Counted from the stretch's first letter, positions 8,040 through 21,371 are shown. The stretch is 64,000 nt of DNA from Megaleporinus macrocephalus (GCA_021613375.1 CM038704.1:33232582-33296581); one strand, 5' to 3'. Program-made: numbers and translations. The notes: generated by a model from the sequence alone, not told the origin.

Positions 8040-11000
8040 TTAAATCTTGTAACCTATAATGTTCACGGCTTAAATCACCCAGTTAAAAGTAAGAAGGTTC
8101 TAAGCCAACTGAAATTGCAGGAAACACATTTGGTTGAGGGTGAAAATTAAACAGAGATTGGGTCAACCAAGTATATCAGGCTTCTTATGGCAAGAAAAGA
8201 GGTGTAGCCATATTAATAAATAAATTTTTACCATTCTCTGTAGAGAAAGTGATAAAGGACAATATGGGAAGATATGTAATGGTAATTGGCTCCATTCTAA
8301 ATGTGTATTTCCCAAATGAGGAAAAAGACACTTTCCTTAAAAACATTGCTAATCTAATTACAAGTCATGGAAAAGGGATGGTAATAATGGGAGGGGATTT
8401 TAATGTGGTACAGAATGGTAAATTAGATAGGTTACCACCAGAACAGGGTCCACCTACAAAAAAAAATCAAAAGTTTTAAATAGCATGATTAAAGAATTAG
8501 GCCTCATAGATCCATGGAGAAATAGAAACCCTAAAGGAAAGGATTTTACCTTTTACTCAAACCCACATGATAGTTATTCCAGAATAGATTTCTTCTGTGT
8601 CTCTCAGCAACATGAACATAAGGTATTGAATTGTAATATTGAAAGTATAACTATAAGTGTTCATGCCCCTGTTTTATTAACGGTAGAGATAGGCAAAGAC
8701 TTGTTTTATAAATATTGGAGAGTTAATGTATCAATCCTATCAGATGAGAGTGTGGTTAAGGAAATAAAACAAAGCTTTAGGGAATACTTTCAATTAAATG
8801 ACAATGAAGTATCACCATAAATTTTATGGGAGGGGGGAAAAGCAGTTATAAGAGGCAAAATAATAGAAATAACATCTAGACTAAAAAAAGCCAGATTAAA
8901 ACAACAACGAGAGTTAGAGAGTAAAATTAGAGTTAGAGTTAGAGACGGAACATAAAAAAACCCAGACAACTGCATATTTCTTGAATTGAAAAAATCAGGC
9001 GTAAATTGGAGGAACTCCTGACGTATAAAGATGAAGGGGCCCTACGCTTTACAAGTCAAAGATACTATGAGTTGGGCAACCGGGCAAGTCGATTATTAGC
9101 ATTCCAACTTCGAAAGGCTGAGACAAGTAGGATAATTTCAAAAATCAGACACCCTAATTCCAAACAAATTATGATAAAACCAACAGATGTAGCAGAAGCA
9201 TTTGCTATTGAGTATTATAAAAATTTATATAATGATTCAGAAGATAATCTCATAGAAAAAAAAAACACAGGCATTCCTTAAAAGATTAAACTTGCCATCA
9301 TTATCGATACAAGAGGCGACTGAAATGATACAGCCAATTTCATTACAGGAAATTTCGGATACTATAAACACTCAATCCCCTGGCACAGATGGATTTCCAG
9401 TCGAGTTTTATAAATGTTTTGCAGAAGAGATCACACCGGTATTAGCTAAAGTCTTTAATTACGTTTTGTCTTTAAGCAATCCACCAAAGACTTGGTCGGA
9501 AGCCATAATATCAGTAATATATAAGGAGGGCAAAGATCCAATCTCCTGTGAAGGATACAGACCTGTTAGTTTACTCTGTAATGATTTAAAAATATTAACA
9601 AACATATTGACACAAAGAATGCAGAAACATATAACCAAAATAATTAAAACAGATCAAACAGGTTTTATTCCAGGGAGACAAGGTGCTAACAATATCAGAA
9701 GAACACTAAACATTATATCATGCACTAAAAATAATCACCAGCCTACTATGATGCTAAGTTTGGATGCACAAAAGGCATTTGATCGGGTAAAATGTAGCTT
9801 TTTATACCATACTTTGGAGGTTTTTGGGTTTCATCCAACCTTTATAGATTGGGTAAAGGTAATATATAAAAACCCAAGATCAGATTAGAGTTAATGGTTG
9901 TTGCTCAGATTTTTTTTTACTCAAAAGAGGAGTCAGACAAGGAGATTGTTTAAGTCCGTTACTATTTGCTATAACTATTGAACCGTTGGCGGTTCAATAG
10001 TTCAATAAGACTAAATAAAAACATAAAGGGAATTCCAGACAAAGGGGGTATAGAGCATAAAAAAATTGTCTCTATTTGCAGATGATATACTAACCTACAT
10101 AAGGGAACCATCAACATCTATTATAGCCCTGTTGGACAATTTAAAGGAATATGGAGAAATATCAGGATATATGACAAATGAAAATAAGTCAGTAGCTATG
10201 ATGCTTTCAGGCAGTTGTCCAGTAGAATTAGAGAGAAAAGTAAATTTTAAATGGACAAATAAGGGATTTAGATACCTGGGTATTATCGTCAAAGTTATTT
10301 TAAAGTAATTATGGGAAACTAATAACTGAGATAAAGAAGGATCTGATAAGATGGGAAATGTTACCTATGACTTTGACTGGGAGAATAGAAACGATAAGAA
10401 TGAATATTTTGCCAAGATTATTATTTTTGTTTCAATCACTGCCTATTGGAATACCAAGTTCTACCTTTCAAGTATTAGACAAAATGATATCAAAGTTTTT
10501 ATGGCAAAATAAAGAAGCCAGAATTAAATATAAGACCCTTCTTTGTGCAAAAGAAAATGGAGGATTGAACTTAAAAAATATTACTGGGCAGCCCAGTTAA
10601 GAGCTATTATTATGTGGATAACTAAAGAGACAGACTCAATATGGGTGGAAATGGAGCAAAGATCTCTTCAAGAGGTAGCTTTGGAATCACTGCCATTTGT
10701 GACTGAGAAGGCACAACGAAAGCACAAGATAAGTAATGAGTGGATCAGGGAAACTATGAGAACATGGACAGTACTGCAGAAAAAAATTTAATTGTCAAAT
10801 TCTATATGTAGAGCCACCAAAATAGCGACAAACTCAGATTTTTTACCATCTAAGATGGATGGGGCTTATAAGAACTGGTTAAATAAAGGATTAATATATA
10901 TAGCACAGTTGTTTAAGGGACAAACCATGAAGTCATATGAACTGGCACAGGAGTTTAAGCAACCAGCACATGATTTTTACAAATTCTTACAGTTAAAACA

Positions 11001-11780
11001 TTACCTCCAAAAACATAAAGAATGGGATAATATTTGCAAGTTGCCATCTAAATTGTTGAGGAATTGTTAATGACATTCAAAGAGGAAGAGACAAAAAAAG
11101 GTATAATATCAAAATTGTACAAAGCACTACAATATGAATCTAAAGATAATATTAGGGACATCTAAGAAAAATGGGAGTTGGAAGCAAACATTATAATATC
11201 AGATGAAAAATGGGAAGCAACATTTAAAGCAGGGCATAAATTAACTAATAGTCCAACATTGAGGGAATTTGATTGGAAAATAAAAATGCGATATTTTAAC
11301 GCCCTATCTCTTGCGACAAAATACAGTAATGTTGGAGGGGGTGTGGATTGGTGGGGGACTTTACACATATATTTTGGGATTGCCCAAAACTCGTAGTATT
11401 TTGGAAGAACGTTCAAAAATAGATTAAACTGATTTTAAGGATTAATCTCACATTAGAACCAGCACTCTTTATACTGGGTATTCCCCCTGACAATGTGTAT
11501 GAGGAAGATCTGACTTACTTATTGAGAATTGTGCTCTTAGCAGCAAAAAAATGATAACGGTTTCCTGGTTGAAGCCACAGCCCCCCAACATAGTGCAATG
11601 GAGAGAGAGGGTAAAAAATATCTTTATTATGGAGCAGATCACGGCAAGATTACAGCTTCGAAGAGACAGGTTTGTTAAAAGATGGTCACCATTATTACAG
11701 ACAATGCCAGAACTCTTGTCACCACCTTTTTTTAGGCTTTTTTTTTTCTTTTTTTCCCCTCCCCCCTTCAAAAATATGTA
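8040..11780 (+). pseudogene. L1 ORF2 (endonuclease/reverse transcriptase), broken
   Basis: The protein can be followed in pieces through several frames. The endonuclease start is LVTYNVHGLNHP near 8046, with MGGDFNVVQNG near 8389 and RIDFF near 8582. RT pieces include GYRPVSLLCND near 9553, GFIPGRQGANNIR near 9661 and SLDAQKAFDRV near 9760. Catalytic FADD is at 10075-10086. A C-terminal Trp- and Cys-containing block lies near 11370. FADD is the usual L1-clade form, in contrast to YADD in the first LINE. Stops and frameshifts separate the blocks, so no functional ORF2 remains. Confidence 0.75.
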
Positions 11781-11875
11781 AGAATTCAAAACAGAATGTG
11801 TATTACTGAGTAGGCATCTCATTCATGTTGTATGTCTTATGTACTATGTGTGTTGAATAAAAAATCAGTTAAAAA

Positions 11876-11892
11876 AAATCTAACCAAATGCC
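11876..11892 (+). repeat. 3' target-site duplication of the L1-clade LINE
   Basis: An exact copy of the 17 bases at 6468-6484, directly after the A-rich tail. Host sequence resumes here. Confidence 0.85.
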
Positions 11893-12595
11893 ATCTAAAG
11901 TGACATTGCTTTTTATTTCTGTAGTCTTTGAACTGTTTTCACTATCAATACAAGTCACACGCCATTACCAAATGCATGTTTCATTTTTCTTAAAGGAATT
12001 ATATGGATATGATATTGTTAAAACAGACTTGTGCTTAATGAACTATTTATTTTGATTTGTCAATCAAGAAGGAAAATTATATCAACACAAGATGCACTTT
12101 GTTCCTTTGTGCACCTCCAATCGAGGATATCTCAGAGTTCAAGAGTTACAATGTACAAGAGTTCAAATGTAAGCAGTGCCACATGTAAATATCAGTTAAG
12201 ACAAATCTATATTTATTATACAAGCTTGAATGTGTATTCCAGGATTTCAAATAATTGTAATTGTGACATTTATGTTAAGATATACTTGCAAAAATACCAA
12301 AATGTGTGGGGGTGGGTGGTGGTGGTTTGCACAGCTAAAACATGTCTACTACTGCAGCATATATTTAATAAATCTGGTCAAGTAATTTAAAAAAAAGAAG
12401 CGTTGTGCAGTAATCTGACTGCTTTTGCCGTTCTGGAGAGTCACACAGCGTTATCAAACACATCATCCTTGGTGCCGACTATTTTATTTAGTATTTTTTT
12501 TTTTTTTAAGTTAACTGTACTTTAAAATGATATATTACATGAATTCCTTAGGTAATTGGTTACAACAAAACTTTTGAATTTAGTGAACTTATTGG
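11893..12595. other. Intergenic or intronic stretch, no feature seen
   Basis: AT-rich, with a poly(T) run near 12490. Short open frames have no recognisable protein content. Confidence 0.4.
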
Positions 12596-12603
12596 GTTTT
12601 ACA

Positions 12604-13500
12604 TAGAGATGGAAGGATCGATTGGTCATGTATCGGTATCAGCCAATTTGTAATCAAAATATGTGATCGGCCATCGGCCAATCTCGAGAGCCGATCGACG
12701 GCGTTAAACAAATGAACCTAATCTCTGTATTTACAGTCAGCGTTTCATTCAGGGAGAGGAGCCCTGCCTGAAACCCACTCCGACCAGGTCCCTGCAATTC
12801 CTATCTGAACCGCTAGGTGGAAATACACACACTTTCGTTTTCGTCAGACTGACTAAAGCAGCGGCCTCAGGAGAACAGTTTAAGCGTTCACCGCATGTGT
12901 GAAAAGAAAACACCGTCCGTCTGGCAGTTTGTTACCGTATGTACAGACTCATCCAGGGCAGTTTGTAACATTTGTGAAATTAGTAAAATCAGCGTCTCTC
13001 TGCAAACAGCAGAGCTAGCACGCGCAGCCCAGAGAACCGTGCAGACCAGTTCTGACTGGTACGAACAGTACAGCAGCAGAAACGGCCAGACAGCTGAAGA
13101 AACACAGCTAGAGTAGTTGAGTTTATAGTTCTTGATAAGCAGCTCTTCTCGGATGTAGAAGACGTTCTGTGGCATTCTTGAGTTAATATTCCACCTGGAT
13201 GCACGCTCTGCCGTTCCTAACAGGAAATATTTTTTAGATGTCGCTCTTCCGGAGCTGTATTAAGCGACACACAGACCAACTTATAATTTAGTTAAAAATA
13301 TTATTCTTCGTCACATGAGCTCGTTAAAGATGGTAATAAACCAGTATCCACCTTGTTTCATGACTTGCTTGTGCTAATAATATGTAGCCCTGCCGTGTCT
13401 AATAGCCCCGCCCTCGATCGGTATCGGCTATCGGCCGATCGCGCTGAAAGGTGATCGGCGATCGGAATTGGCCTGAAAAACACTGATCGGTCCATCTCTA
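12604..13500. mobile_element. Non-autonomous hAT-like DNA transposon (897 bp)
   Basis: The left end TAGAGATGGAAGGATCGATT and the right end, which reverse-complemented begins TAGAGATGGACCGATC, form terminal inverted repeats. They are flanked by 8-bp repeats with one mismatch (GTTTTACA 12596-12603, GTTTTACG 13501-13508), as expected for hAT. Subterminal GATCGGC-type repeats occur at both ends. No transposase ORF is present. Confidence 0.8.
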
Positions 13501-13508
13501 GTTTTACG

Positions 13509-16448
13509 GTGTAGTAAGGCCAGGTTTAATATAATGTATGCTTAATTAGAATCTCAGCATGTCAAATTACTCTTCGCTTCAGGTTTAGATTTTTTAATCC
13601 TGTTCAAACAAGCAGTTCAAACAAGCAAACAAACAGACATTTTGCTATAATACACGCAATGTCCAAGCAAATCAAAACATGGTTAATCAGCTAACTGGGT
13701 AGATGCACATTTTGTTGATTGCTTGCAGGCTTATGTTGTGGTATTTCTACTGCTATATGTAAAAGTAAAATAAGAAACCATGCCTCACATCAAGCAAGCA
13801 GAAAAAGTACATTTAAGCCTTGTTTACGAATGAGCAAACATGTTAGTGCTATTTGCTTTTAACATCACTCCCCATCACTCTGAAACAGGAGAAGTCCTCT
13901 ACCAAATCGTTGCCACAAAGTTTTTTTGTGTAAAATTGAGACATCTTTAAACTTTCATGTCAAGCATCATATCAGCTCTTTTAGGCTTTATCATTAAATT
14001 TAATCACACACTGTCACGAGTCAACCCTGATGCTACAAAGCTTTTAAAGAAATACTAATTTTGTACAAACAAGCAGGATATGGCTTGTCAGACCTGTCAC
14101 TTAGTGTTTATGATGCTTAGACAAGAATGATCTGTTACTGACCATCAAGTTGTCTAATATATACAGATAGATCCCTGCCTCTCCCTAGTCTAGGCTGTCT
14201 TTAGAGATTGACCTAAATCATAAGTTACTTTTGCTCATGGTGCAAAAGGTAAGTAATCATCTCTATTATTCTTGCTCCTCATATGGTTGTAGTTAAATGG
14301 GTGTCCTTATTTAAATAACAGTACATTGACAACGGGCCATGTCCACTTTTGGTTGACATGCCTTCCATTTACAGATAGATAAAATCTGACTTTGTGCTGT
14401 TATTTATGAATGGGGTGGAGAGAACAGGGGGGGAGGAGATCAGAAGGAGTCATATGAAGCAGGCGGCTGCTGTGTGGCAGCAGATTACAGTGGCACAGAA
14501 AATACCAGCAATTGCTCTCATTTTATACCTGCTGACAGCTGCTTGGCAAAGTCACAAGATGAGCACAAGTGGACTGGGATATGGAAAAAAGAGGGGGAGG
14601 GGAAAAAGGGGATCCTCTGAAAAGGTGAATGAGGGTCATGCTTGCTATATGAACCTTGTTACATGGTTAAAGATATGTTACCTAATGCCTGAGACATTGT
14701 TTAATGATAATTCTGGCCTACAGAGTATTATTTCAATAAGCTCATGGTAAAGAGGTACATGCTGGGCATTGTAAGGAAAAACAGAAAATGTTTTTGTTGT
14801 TGTTTGTTTAATTTTTTTATTTAAATGTGGTTTCACCAATATCAGCATTACATGAAATATGGCACATATAGATTCACTGGTCATTTTTCAATAGTAAATA
14901 AAATGTTAGACATCGTGACTGATAGTTTCTATCACCACCATTAAAAAAAGACCTGACATGACCTGGCATGTTTACATCTCAACAATCGAATTCTATCAAA
15001 ATGTTGAAAAATAAATAAATAAAATGTGCTGTTTTGTCACTATTTTTTAACATACTATTTTATAATGTTTTATTAAGTATTTCTGGGATTTGTGAGGCTT
15101 ATAAACAAGCACTGAATGGTTCCACATGACCACAAAAACCTTTAATAGAAACATTACACGTGATAACCATGCCAAGGGTGACAGCAGCATGAAAAGTATG
15201 AGAATGAAATAAAAAGAGAAGTCAGAACTTAAATCTCTAGGCAGCCCTAAAACAGCAACATGCATAACACAGCAGATGTGAATCTTCAGTCAATAAAAGC
15301 AATAAGTGATAAGGGGCATGCATTGCAGTGAACTTATAAGTGATGGCAATGGGGATGTTTGGACATGTGCATGGTGTACCTAAAACACATGATAGAATTT
15401 CTGTAATGCGTAGTCTCAAACCATCCACAATTCTTTGACCAGGTAAAGTATGCTATTATCGGCAATAGTTCTGTAGGAAGTCAATACAGTAATATCTTCA
15501 TAGTAATAGTTCAGTGCTAAAGGATACCATTATGCTGAAAGTCCAGCTGTTCCTTCGGCTCCCTCAATAACTATCTGACCTAACATCAAATCAGACTGTA
15601 AGTACATTGTTGCAGGTGAGTGATTTCAGAAAGAAACCAGGCTCAGCCATCCAGATAAGCCATTTCATTTAGTATTGGCCCACAAAATACTGGTGTGATG
15701 AATTTTGCTATAAGCATTTTTACACTGTGTCTACTGGCACATATGCATGCCTCATTGGCGTATGAGTTGGGGTTGGGGGGCGTGTTCCACCCAATATCAG
15801 AAACAGGTAAACCCAAATATTAAACCATTTAAAAAAATATAAAAACAGTTTTATTTTAAAAGCACTTTTTGGCAGTCTTTGCAATTCACACGTTGTGCTT
15901 GTTGTTAGCAACTGGCTCCGGTTGTTAGGTTGTCTGGGTCTTTCACTTTGTTAAGGCTTGTGTTGAGATGCCTGTTCAGAAATATCCCATATTCAGACTC
16001 GAGCTCTCACAGACCCGAGCTCACAGACTCGTTAGCGCGTCGGGTAGATCAGTAATGAAAGTAATAAAGCTTTATTTATGTTATGGTAACAGACTAAGAG
16101 GGTTTGGGTTAGTTAACGTGTATATTAAGTTTAGTCAGAAAGCACTCTGAGACGTAAAGTTACATTACTCTCTGGACACTTCCCAAACTGCAGACTACTA
16201 CACTAAATGCATTAAAAAATAATATAATAATAGTTTTTTTTTTACTTTTAATAAAATGTCTTAATACATTTGTAAACTTCTAATTTTTTTTTTATGACTT
16301 GTTGATTTGTTGGTGTCTTTCCAGTGACAGTGTTTTCCCAACACTGATTTCGGATTGATATTCCGAAATGACTTTAAAATGTAGTTTTTTTCTCTAAGCC
16401 TACAAACGCTCCTGCTGCAGACTGCTACTACGCTAAATACATAAAAAA

Positions 16449-16482
<34 letters not shown>

Positions 16483-17028
16483 TAAAATAAAAAAAAATCA
16501 TGAATAAATAAAATGACACCATCGTGCTGTCAGTATTTCAGTATGTAATGTTTCAGAGTCTGCTTTTTTTGGACACAGAAAACCGTAACATATATTGTTT
16601 TGTAATTTCATTTCAGCATCATGCAACCAAAGAAAATAATAATTGTTTTGGTTCTATAAGTATATAATCCAGACACTGCATGTATAATTTAAAAGTTTTC
16701 TGACAGAAGTACCATGTAATGTGGAGAATCTTGTTTAGTTTGTAAAGTGAGTTTTAATTGGATTTATCTAAAATAAACAGACATACAGATAATGTTGTAT
16801 TTTGTTTATTTATTTACAATTTACCGTAATTCCACAAATGATTCATATTAGCAAATGTGTCCCCTGCAATGTCAACCCCGCTCCTACGCCCTTGGCTACA
16901 AGTAGGGATCCTGTGAAATACTTTTGATAAAATTTTGAATGCACATCTCAAACCCTGTTTATGTTTAAAACACTGCACAGCTGCTAACCAAATATTTCTA
17001 CAAGGGGCCAGTAAGATTTGCTAGTGTA
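13509..17028. other. 3.5-kb non-coding stretch, mostly featureless
   Basis: There is no supported exon. A poly(A)/(TA)n tract lies at about 16441-16485. Two blocks about 230 bp apart share the phrase 'gcagactactacactaaat' or a close variant (near 16189 and 16417), which suggests an internal repeat in a worn mobile element. Its limits are unclear. Confidence 0.35.
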
Positions 17029-17589
17029 CAGTCATGGCCAAATGTTTTGAGAATGGCACAAATTTTGGTTTTCACAAGTTTGCTGCCTTAGTTCTTATGG
17101 TGGCAATTTGTATTAACCCTAGATTGTGAAGAGTGATCAGATGAATTGTAATTAATTATAAAATCATTTCTGTGACGTAAAAAATCCTAATCCACAAAAT
17201 CCTACTGCATTTCAGAATGACCTGCAAACATAATTTCAGTGATGATCTAGTTATCTTAGGAGAATAGGTTAATGAGGACAAGACAGCTGATATCACTCTG
17301 TCATGCTGATTAGAAGAGCACACTATCTGCTTTGAAAGAGTATTGGTGCTTTAAAGTTTGCTTCTGTTTTTCTTCGGTTACCTCCAAGGAAACACATGCA
17401 GTCATTAGGGACTAGACTGCAGAAGACTGGGGTAAAAAAATCTCTAATAAAGCCCCTTTTAGACTGTTGGGACATTTGGAATAATGATTGTCTGAACAAG
17501 AAAAGGTTAGCACTACCATGAGTCCTGTGGTGTGCCAACAGTAAAGCATCCTGAGACCATTCCTGTGCAGGGTTGCTTCTCATACAGGT

Positions 17590-18080
17590 GAGTGGGTTCA
17601 CCCAAAATTTTGCCTGAACACTGCAGTGAATAAGAAATGGTATCAAAACACCCACCAAGAGCAACTTCTCCCAATGATCCATGAGCAATTTGGAGATGAA
17701 CAATGCTTTTTCCAGTATGATGGAACACCATGTCACAAGGCAAAAGTGATAACCAAGAGGCTTGGTGAACAAAACACTGAAATTTTGTGTCCATGGCCAG
17801 GAAACTCCCCAGATCTCAATCCCATTGCAAAACTGTGGTCAATTCTCAAAAGAGGGTGGACAAACAAACCCAGAAATGTGATACACTTCAAGCCAGTGCT
17901 TGAAGTTGATCACATTTTCTGGGTTTGTTTGACTTTTGCAGTTCAGGATATCAGCTTCTAGGCAAAATTATGAATGATGGCAACTGATTAGGCAAGAATG
18001 GGTTGCCATCATTCAAAATTTTGCCTAGAAGCTGATATCCTGAACTGCAAAAGTCTTAAAGAAGCAGGGCCAACACTGTA
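17590..18080 (+). pseudogene. Tc1-like transposase C-terminal remnant
   Basis: The sequence encodes FFQYDGTPCHKA (second catalytic Asp region) and PGNSPDLNPIAKLWSILK. In Tc1 transposases the latter motif normally reads NPIENLW; the catalytic Glu is Ala here. The N-terminal half is missing or scrambled. The tail (AGGGCCAACACTGTAAATATG) appears after the inverted duplications. The copy is non-functional. Confidence 0.7.
17861..18055 (+). repeat. Two adjacent inverted duplications (hairpins)
   Basis: 17861-17893 pairs imperfectly with 17898-17931. 17931-17984 pairs with 18002-18055 over 54 bp with one mismatch and a 17-nt spacer. The outer arms look like the original transposase sequence, so the inner part, about 17898-17984, looks like an inserted inverted copy of both flanks. 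Confidence 0.8.
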
Positions 18081-18284
18081 AATATGAAGTCTTTGCTTAA
18101 ACTGGATGAATTTGTCAATAAAAAGTTAACACACGTATGGAATGTTTATGATTGTACTTCATTATACCAATACATATCTGACAACAGTCTGCCAGTGTTC
18201 TAGAATGATGCTCTGAGCATTACTGTGTTACAGTGTCTCTATCTACTACATATACCTCAGCATATCTGGGGATTTGTGTAAATA

Positions 18285-19316
18285 CAAGGGTTGTACAATG
18301 AAACTGAAACACCTGGTTTTAGACCACAATAATTTGTTAGTATGGTGTAGGTCACTATGTGATGCTGGTGGAGGAAAACGTTTCCTGACTCGCTCCTCTA
18401 AAATACCTCAAAGTGGCTCAATGATATTTAGATCTGGGTACTGTGCAGGCCATAGGAGATGTTCAACTTCACTTTCATGTTCATCAAACCAATCTTTCAT
18501 CAGTCTTGCTGTGTGTATTGGTGCATTGTCATCCTGATACACGGCACCGCCTTCAAGATACAATGTTTGAACCTTTGGATGCACATGGTCCTCCAGAATG
18601 GTTCGGTAATCCTTGGCAGTGACGCGCCCATCTAGCACAACCATCACTGATCCACCCCCATGCTTCACTCTGGACATGCAACAGTCTGTGTGGTACGCTT
18701 CTTTGGGGCTTCTCCATACCGTAACTTTCCCGGATGTAAGGAAAACAGTAAAGGTGGACTCATCAGAGAACAATACATGTTTTACATTGTCCACAGCCCA
18801 AGATTTGCGCTCCTTGCACCATTGAAACCGACGTTTGGCATTGGCACGAGTGACCAAAGGCTTGGCTATAGCAGCCCGGCCGTGTATATTGACCCTGTGG
18901 AGCTCCCGACGGACAGATCTGGTGGAAACAGGAGAGTTGAGGTGCACATTTAATTCTGCCGTGATTTGGGCAGCCGTGGTATTAGGTTTTTTGGATACAA
19001 TCCGGATTAGCACCCGAACAGCCTTTTAGACAGCTTCCACTTGCGTCCACAGTTAATCCTGTTGGATGTGGTTCATCCTTCTTGGTGGTATGCTGACATT
19101 ACCCTTTTGAACTCTGGTATGTCTCCCATAATGTTGTGTGCATTGCAATATTTTGAGCAAAACTGTGCTCTTACTCTGCTAATTGGACCTTCACACTCTG
19201 CTCTTACTGGTGCAATGTGCAATTAATGAAGATTGGCCACCAGACAGGTCCAATTTAGCCATGAAACCTCCCACACTAAAATGACAGGTGTTTCAGTTTT
19301 TATTGTCCAACCCCTG
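18285..19316 (-). mobile_element. Tc1-like DNA transposon, copy 1 (about 1.03 kb)
   Basis: The terminal inverted repeats read GGGTTGTACAATGAAACTGA at the left and its counterpart ending TTGTCCAACCCCTG at the right, each next to TA. The transposase is on the minus strand. A second copy of the same family lies at 32391-33508. Confidence 0.8.
18330..19170 (-). pseudogene. Tc1-like DD34E transposase, copy 1, disrupted
   Basis: The minus-strand open block 18408-19013 contains the three catalytic regions FSDESTF (Asp), YQDDNAPIHTA (Asp) and PDLNIIE (Glu). It ends early at a TGA where copy 2 has a Trp codon (HLWG). Upstream, the helix-turn-helix part is out of frame compared with copy 2. It is therefore a pseudogene with an intact catalytic triad. 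Confidence 0.75.
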
Positions 19317-19320
19317 TATA

Positions 19321-20226
19321 TATATATTTCCTTTCTTTTTTCTCTCAAGATGTAAGCAAAGCCATTCAGGGTGACTTGATGTGATGTATTTCTTTAAAGT
19401 AGTGGTGACAGGAACCAAGCCAGTGAAACTATGCATGTGCTTTTTATGCTTTTTTAAGTTTTTATAGATATTGTTGATGTAATAGTGGTAAATCTGGAAG
19501 AGAAAAAAACACTACAAACAAACAACTCTGGTGTTTCTCTAGAATGAGGCATTTCACCTCGAGGCACTTTAAATGACTTCACCCCTAACAGATCTTTAAC
19601 TCTTAAAAAGAAGACCCTTAACACTTCATGAGGTCACCAGCTAGGCAACCTTAACCATGCGTGGTGTTGCACTTAATTTTGGAAAAAAAAAGGACATCAC
19701 AAGTTACGTCTGGGGCTTTATTGATTGAATTTATTAAGATGCTACATAGTCCAACAAAGTTGGGAGTTTCTTTTTACATTATAGACTACTTGATAGGGAA
19801 TATCAATCTGCATTTTCCTCTTAGACTTAACTATTTATTTATATACATACAAAACGACCACCTTCATGGTAAAGGTTTGGGCCACTAAAACACTTCTGAA
19901 GTGCTTTTATGAGCCAGTTCACTGGCTTATCAGCCTCCAAAGCCCTCCTATTCTATAGCTCTACAGTAAACTGTTCATAAATTTATTTCTACAACTCCCT
20001 GAACACCTCTCAAAATGATTAACATGTTGAAGTTTCAGCTGTTCTGTTCCTAGTACTCAGTTATCTGTATAAATGAGATGACAGACAATTTGTGACCTTT
20101 TGGGTGCAAGGAAGAAATAAAGGGACAACCTCCCACAGACAAACTGGTTTTGTGGGAGGATACTGAGAAAACATTCTTCAGATGCAGTGCATTTCTTTCA
20201 CAGAAACAGTACTGTGCAATAAAAGC
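19321..20226. other. Intergenic stretch downstream of vapb, no feature seen
   Basis: AT-rich, no supported gene or repeat. It separates copy 1 of the Tc1-like element from the presumed vapb 3' end. Confidence 0.4.
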
Positions 20227-20232
20227 TTTATT
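20227..20232 (-). terminator. vapb: Candidate vapb poly(A) signal
   Basis: AATAAA on the minus strand, followed by a TG-rich stretch (TACTGTTTCTGTG). It would give a vapb 3' UTR of about 1.15 kb. Other signals closer to the stop cannot be excluded. Confidence 0.4.
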
Positions 20233-20640
20233 CATAACTTAATTCAAAGAGCATCAAAACAAATCAGGGCATAAAATAAAAGAAAGATTTTGGGTAAAAT
20301 AGTAGAGTACAGTTAGGAGAGTCTTTAAAGCCTAATGAGGGAGATAAACCAGTGTATAACATACAATACAAACGACTCACAAGGCAAAACTGAGCCATGC
20401 ATTTGTCTGAAAAACAGAAACAAAATGGCATGGCTTGAAAACACATGAGGAGTATATAGGAGAGGTAATCAGGAAATTTGAGTGGTTTTGAATGCTGTAG
20501 CACAAAAAACACAATTTGATTTTCCCATTATTGCACATAATATGTTTAAAGAAAGATGGGTCACCTGTGAGCTTCACAAGGCAATATCCTCAGCTAGATA
20601 CCTTTCAGTGAATTTGAAACTAGAGTTTTGCCAGTGCATA

Positions 20641-21048
20641 GGCAGGGTAGCTGCGCTATTATAATATAGCTAAAACAAATAAAAACATAAATATCCCAAT
20701 TAAGTTTACATGTCGCATAAATTAAACTGAGCAGTGTCGAAGGGCTGAAGTGAAGGAGGAAAACGGTGACAAAAGCAACAAAATTTTTGCCCTTGTTGGA
20801 GACATGCGATCAAGCATCCATTAACGGTCAGAAATTAAGAAATCAAAAAAATATTACAAGTAACACTACCTTGATCGTAACAACAGGGAACTCGGTCTGT
20901 GCAAAGCTTAACATTGGAAGCGTAATTTTTTTTTTGTCTTTTTGTAAAATTTGCCCTATACTTACTCCCAACCTCCTGTTTGACTTAAATTACTTCATGA
21001 AAGAGGTTTGAGTTGAGGACGGATGCATATGTCAGCACTTTTTAAAGA
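20641..21048. repeat. Direct repeat, copy A (about 410 bp), in the vapb 3' UTR region
   Basis: It starts GGCAGGGTAGCTGCGCTATT and ends near 'gtcagcactttttaaag'. It is very similar, with small indels, to 23177-23597, in the same orientation. No terminal repeats or coding potential were recognised. Confidence 0.8.
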
Positions 21049-21371
21049 GCTCTTAGTGTTTCTACAGATAATGAGCTTGCCACTTCTGGCCTCCTTCAAG
21101 GGGGAGGCAGAGAGAAATCAAAGAATCAACTAATTATTCATCCAGCTGTCATTCAACTGTTTTACATCTGTGGTTAGGAATCTCCTTAGAACGGTCTAAT
21201 CCAACTTTTTAATCATGTTTTAAATTGTCTGAAAGAATTTTGAAAGAGGGCCAGGATGATGTCATTATTTTTTTTTAAATGATATGCCATTTCAATTAAA
21301 TCAATTCTGCATCCGTTACTTTTTGTTTGTTTTATCCACAATGCATGCTTTTGCTGCTCCTTTCTTAAAGT

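Larger units (their letters stand above)
6485..11875 (+). mobile_element. L1-clade LINE, full length but decayed
   Basis: The element is about 5.4 kb, bracketed by a 17-bp duplication. It has an L1-type ORF1, an endonuclease and RT ORF2 broken by several frameshifts and stops, and a short A-rich 3' end after 'gttgaataaaa'. It landed 76 bp downstream of the orphan exon's donor site, in sense with that exon. It is too mutated to move by itself. Confidence 0.85.
17029..18150 (+). mobile_element. Degenerate Tc1-like DNA transposon, 3' end rearranged
   Basis: The left terminus CAGTCATGGCCAAATGTTTT follows a TA dinucleotide and is a typical Tc1-family end. A transposase remnant lies at 17590-18080. 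The right terminal repeat is not visible. The C-terminal coding region is disturbed by two adjacent inverted duplications (17861-18055). The right boundary is approximate. Confidence 0.7.

Noticed and set aside
12895..13204. Short ORFs in a GC-richer segment
   Set aside because: They lie inside the hAT-like element and have no transposase motifs.
13860..13925. Possible exon of the unidentified gene
   Set aside because: No consistent splice sites and no protein similarity.
15760..16910. Possible mobile element bounded by GGGGGCGTG- and CCTACGCCC-like phrases
   Set aside because: The ends can be paired only loosely and no target duplication was found, so it was left as unassigned sequence.
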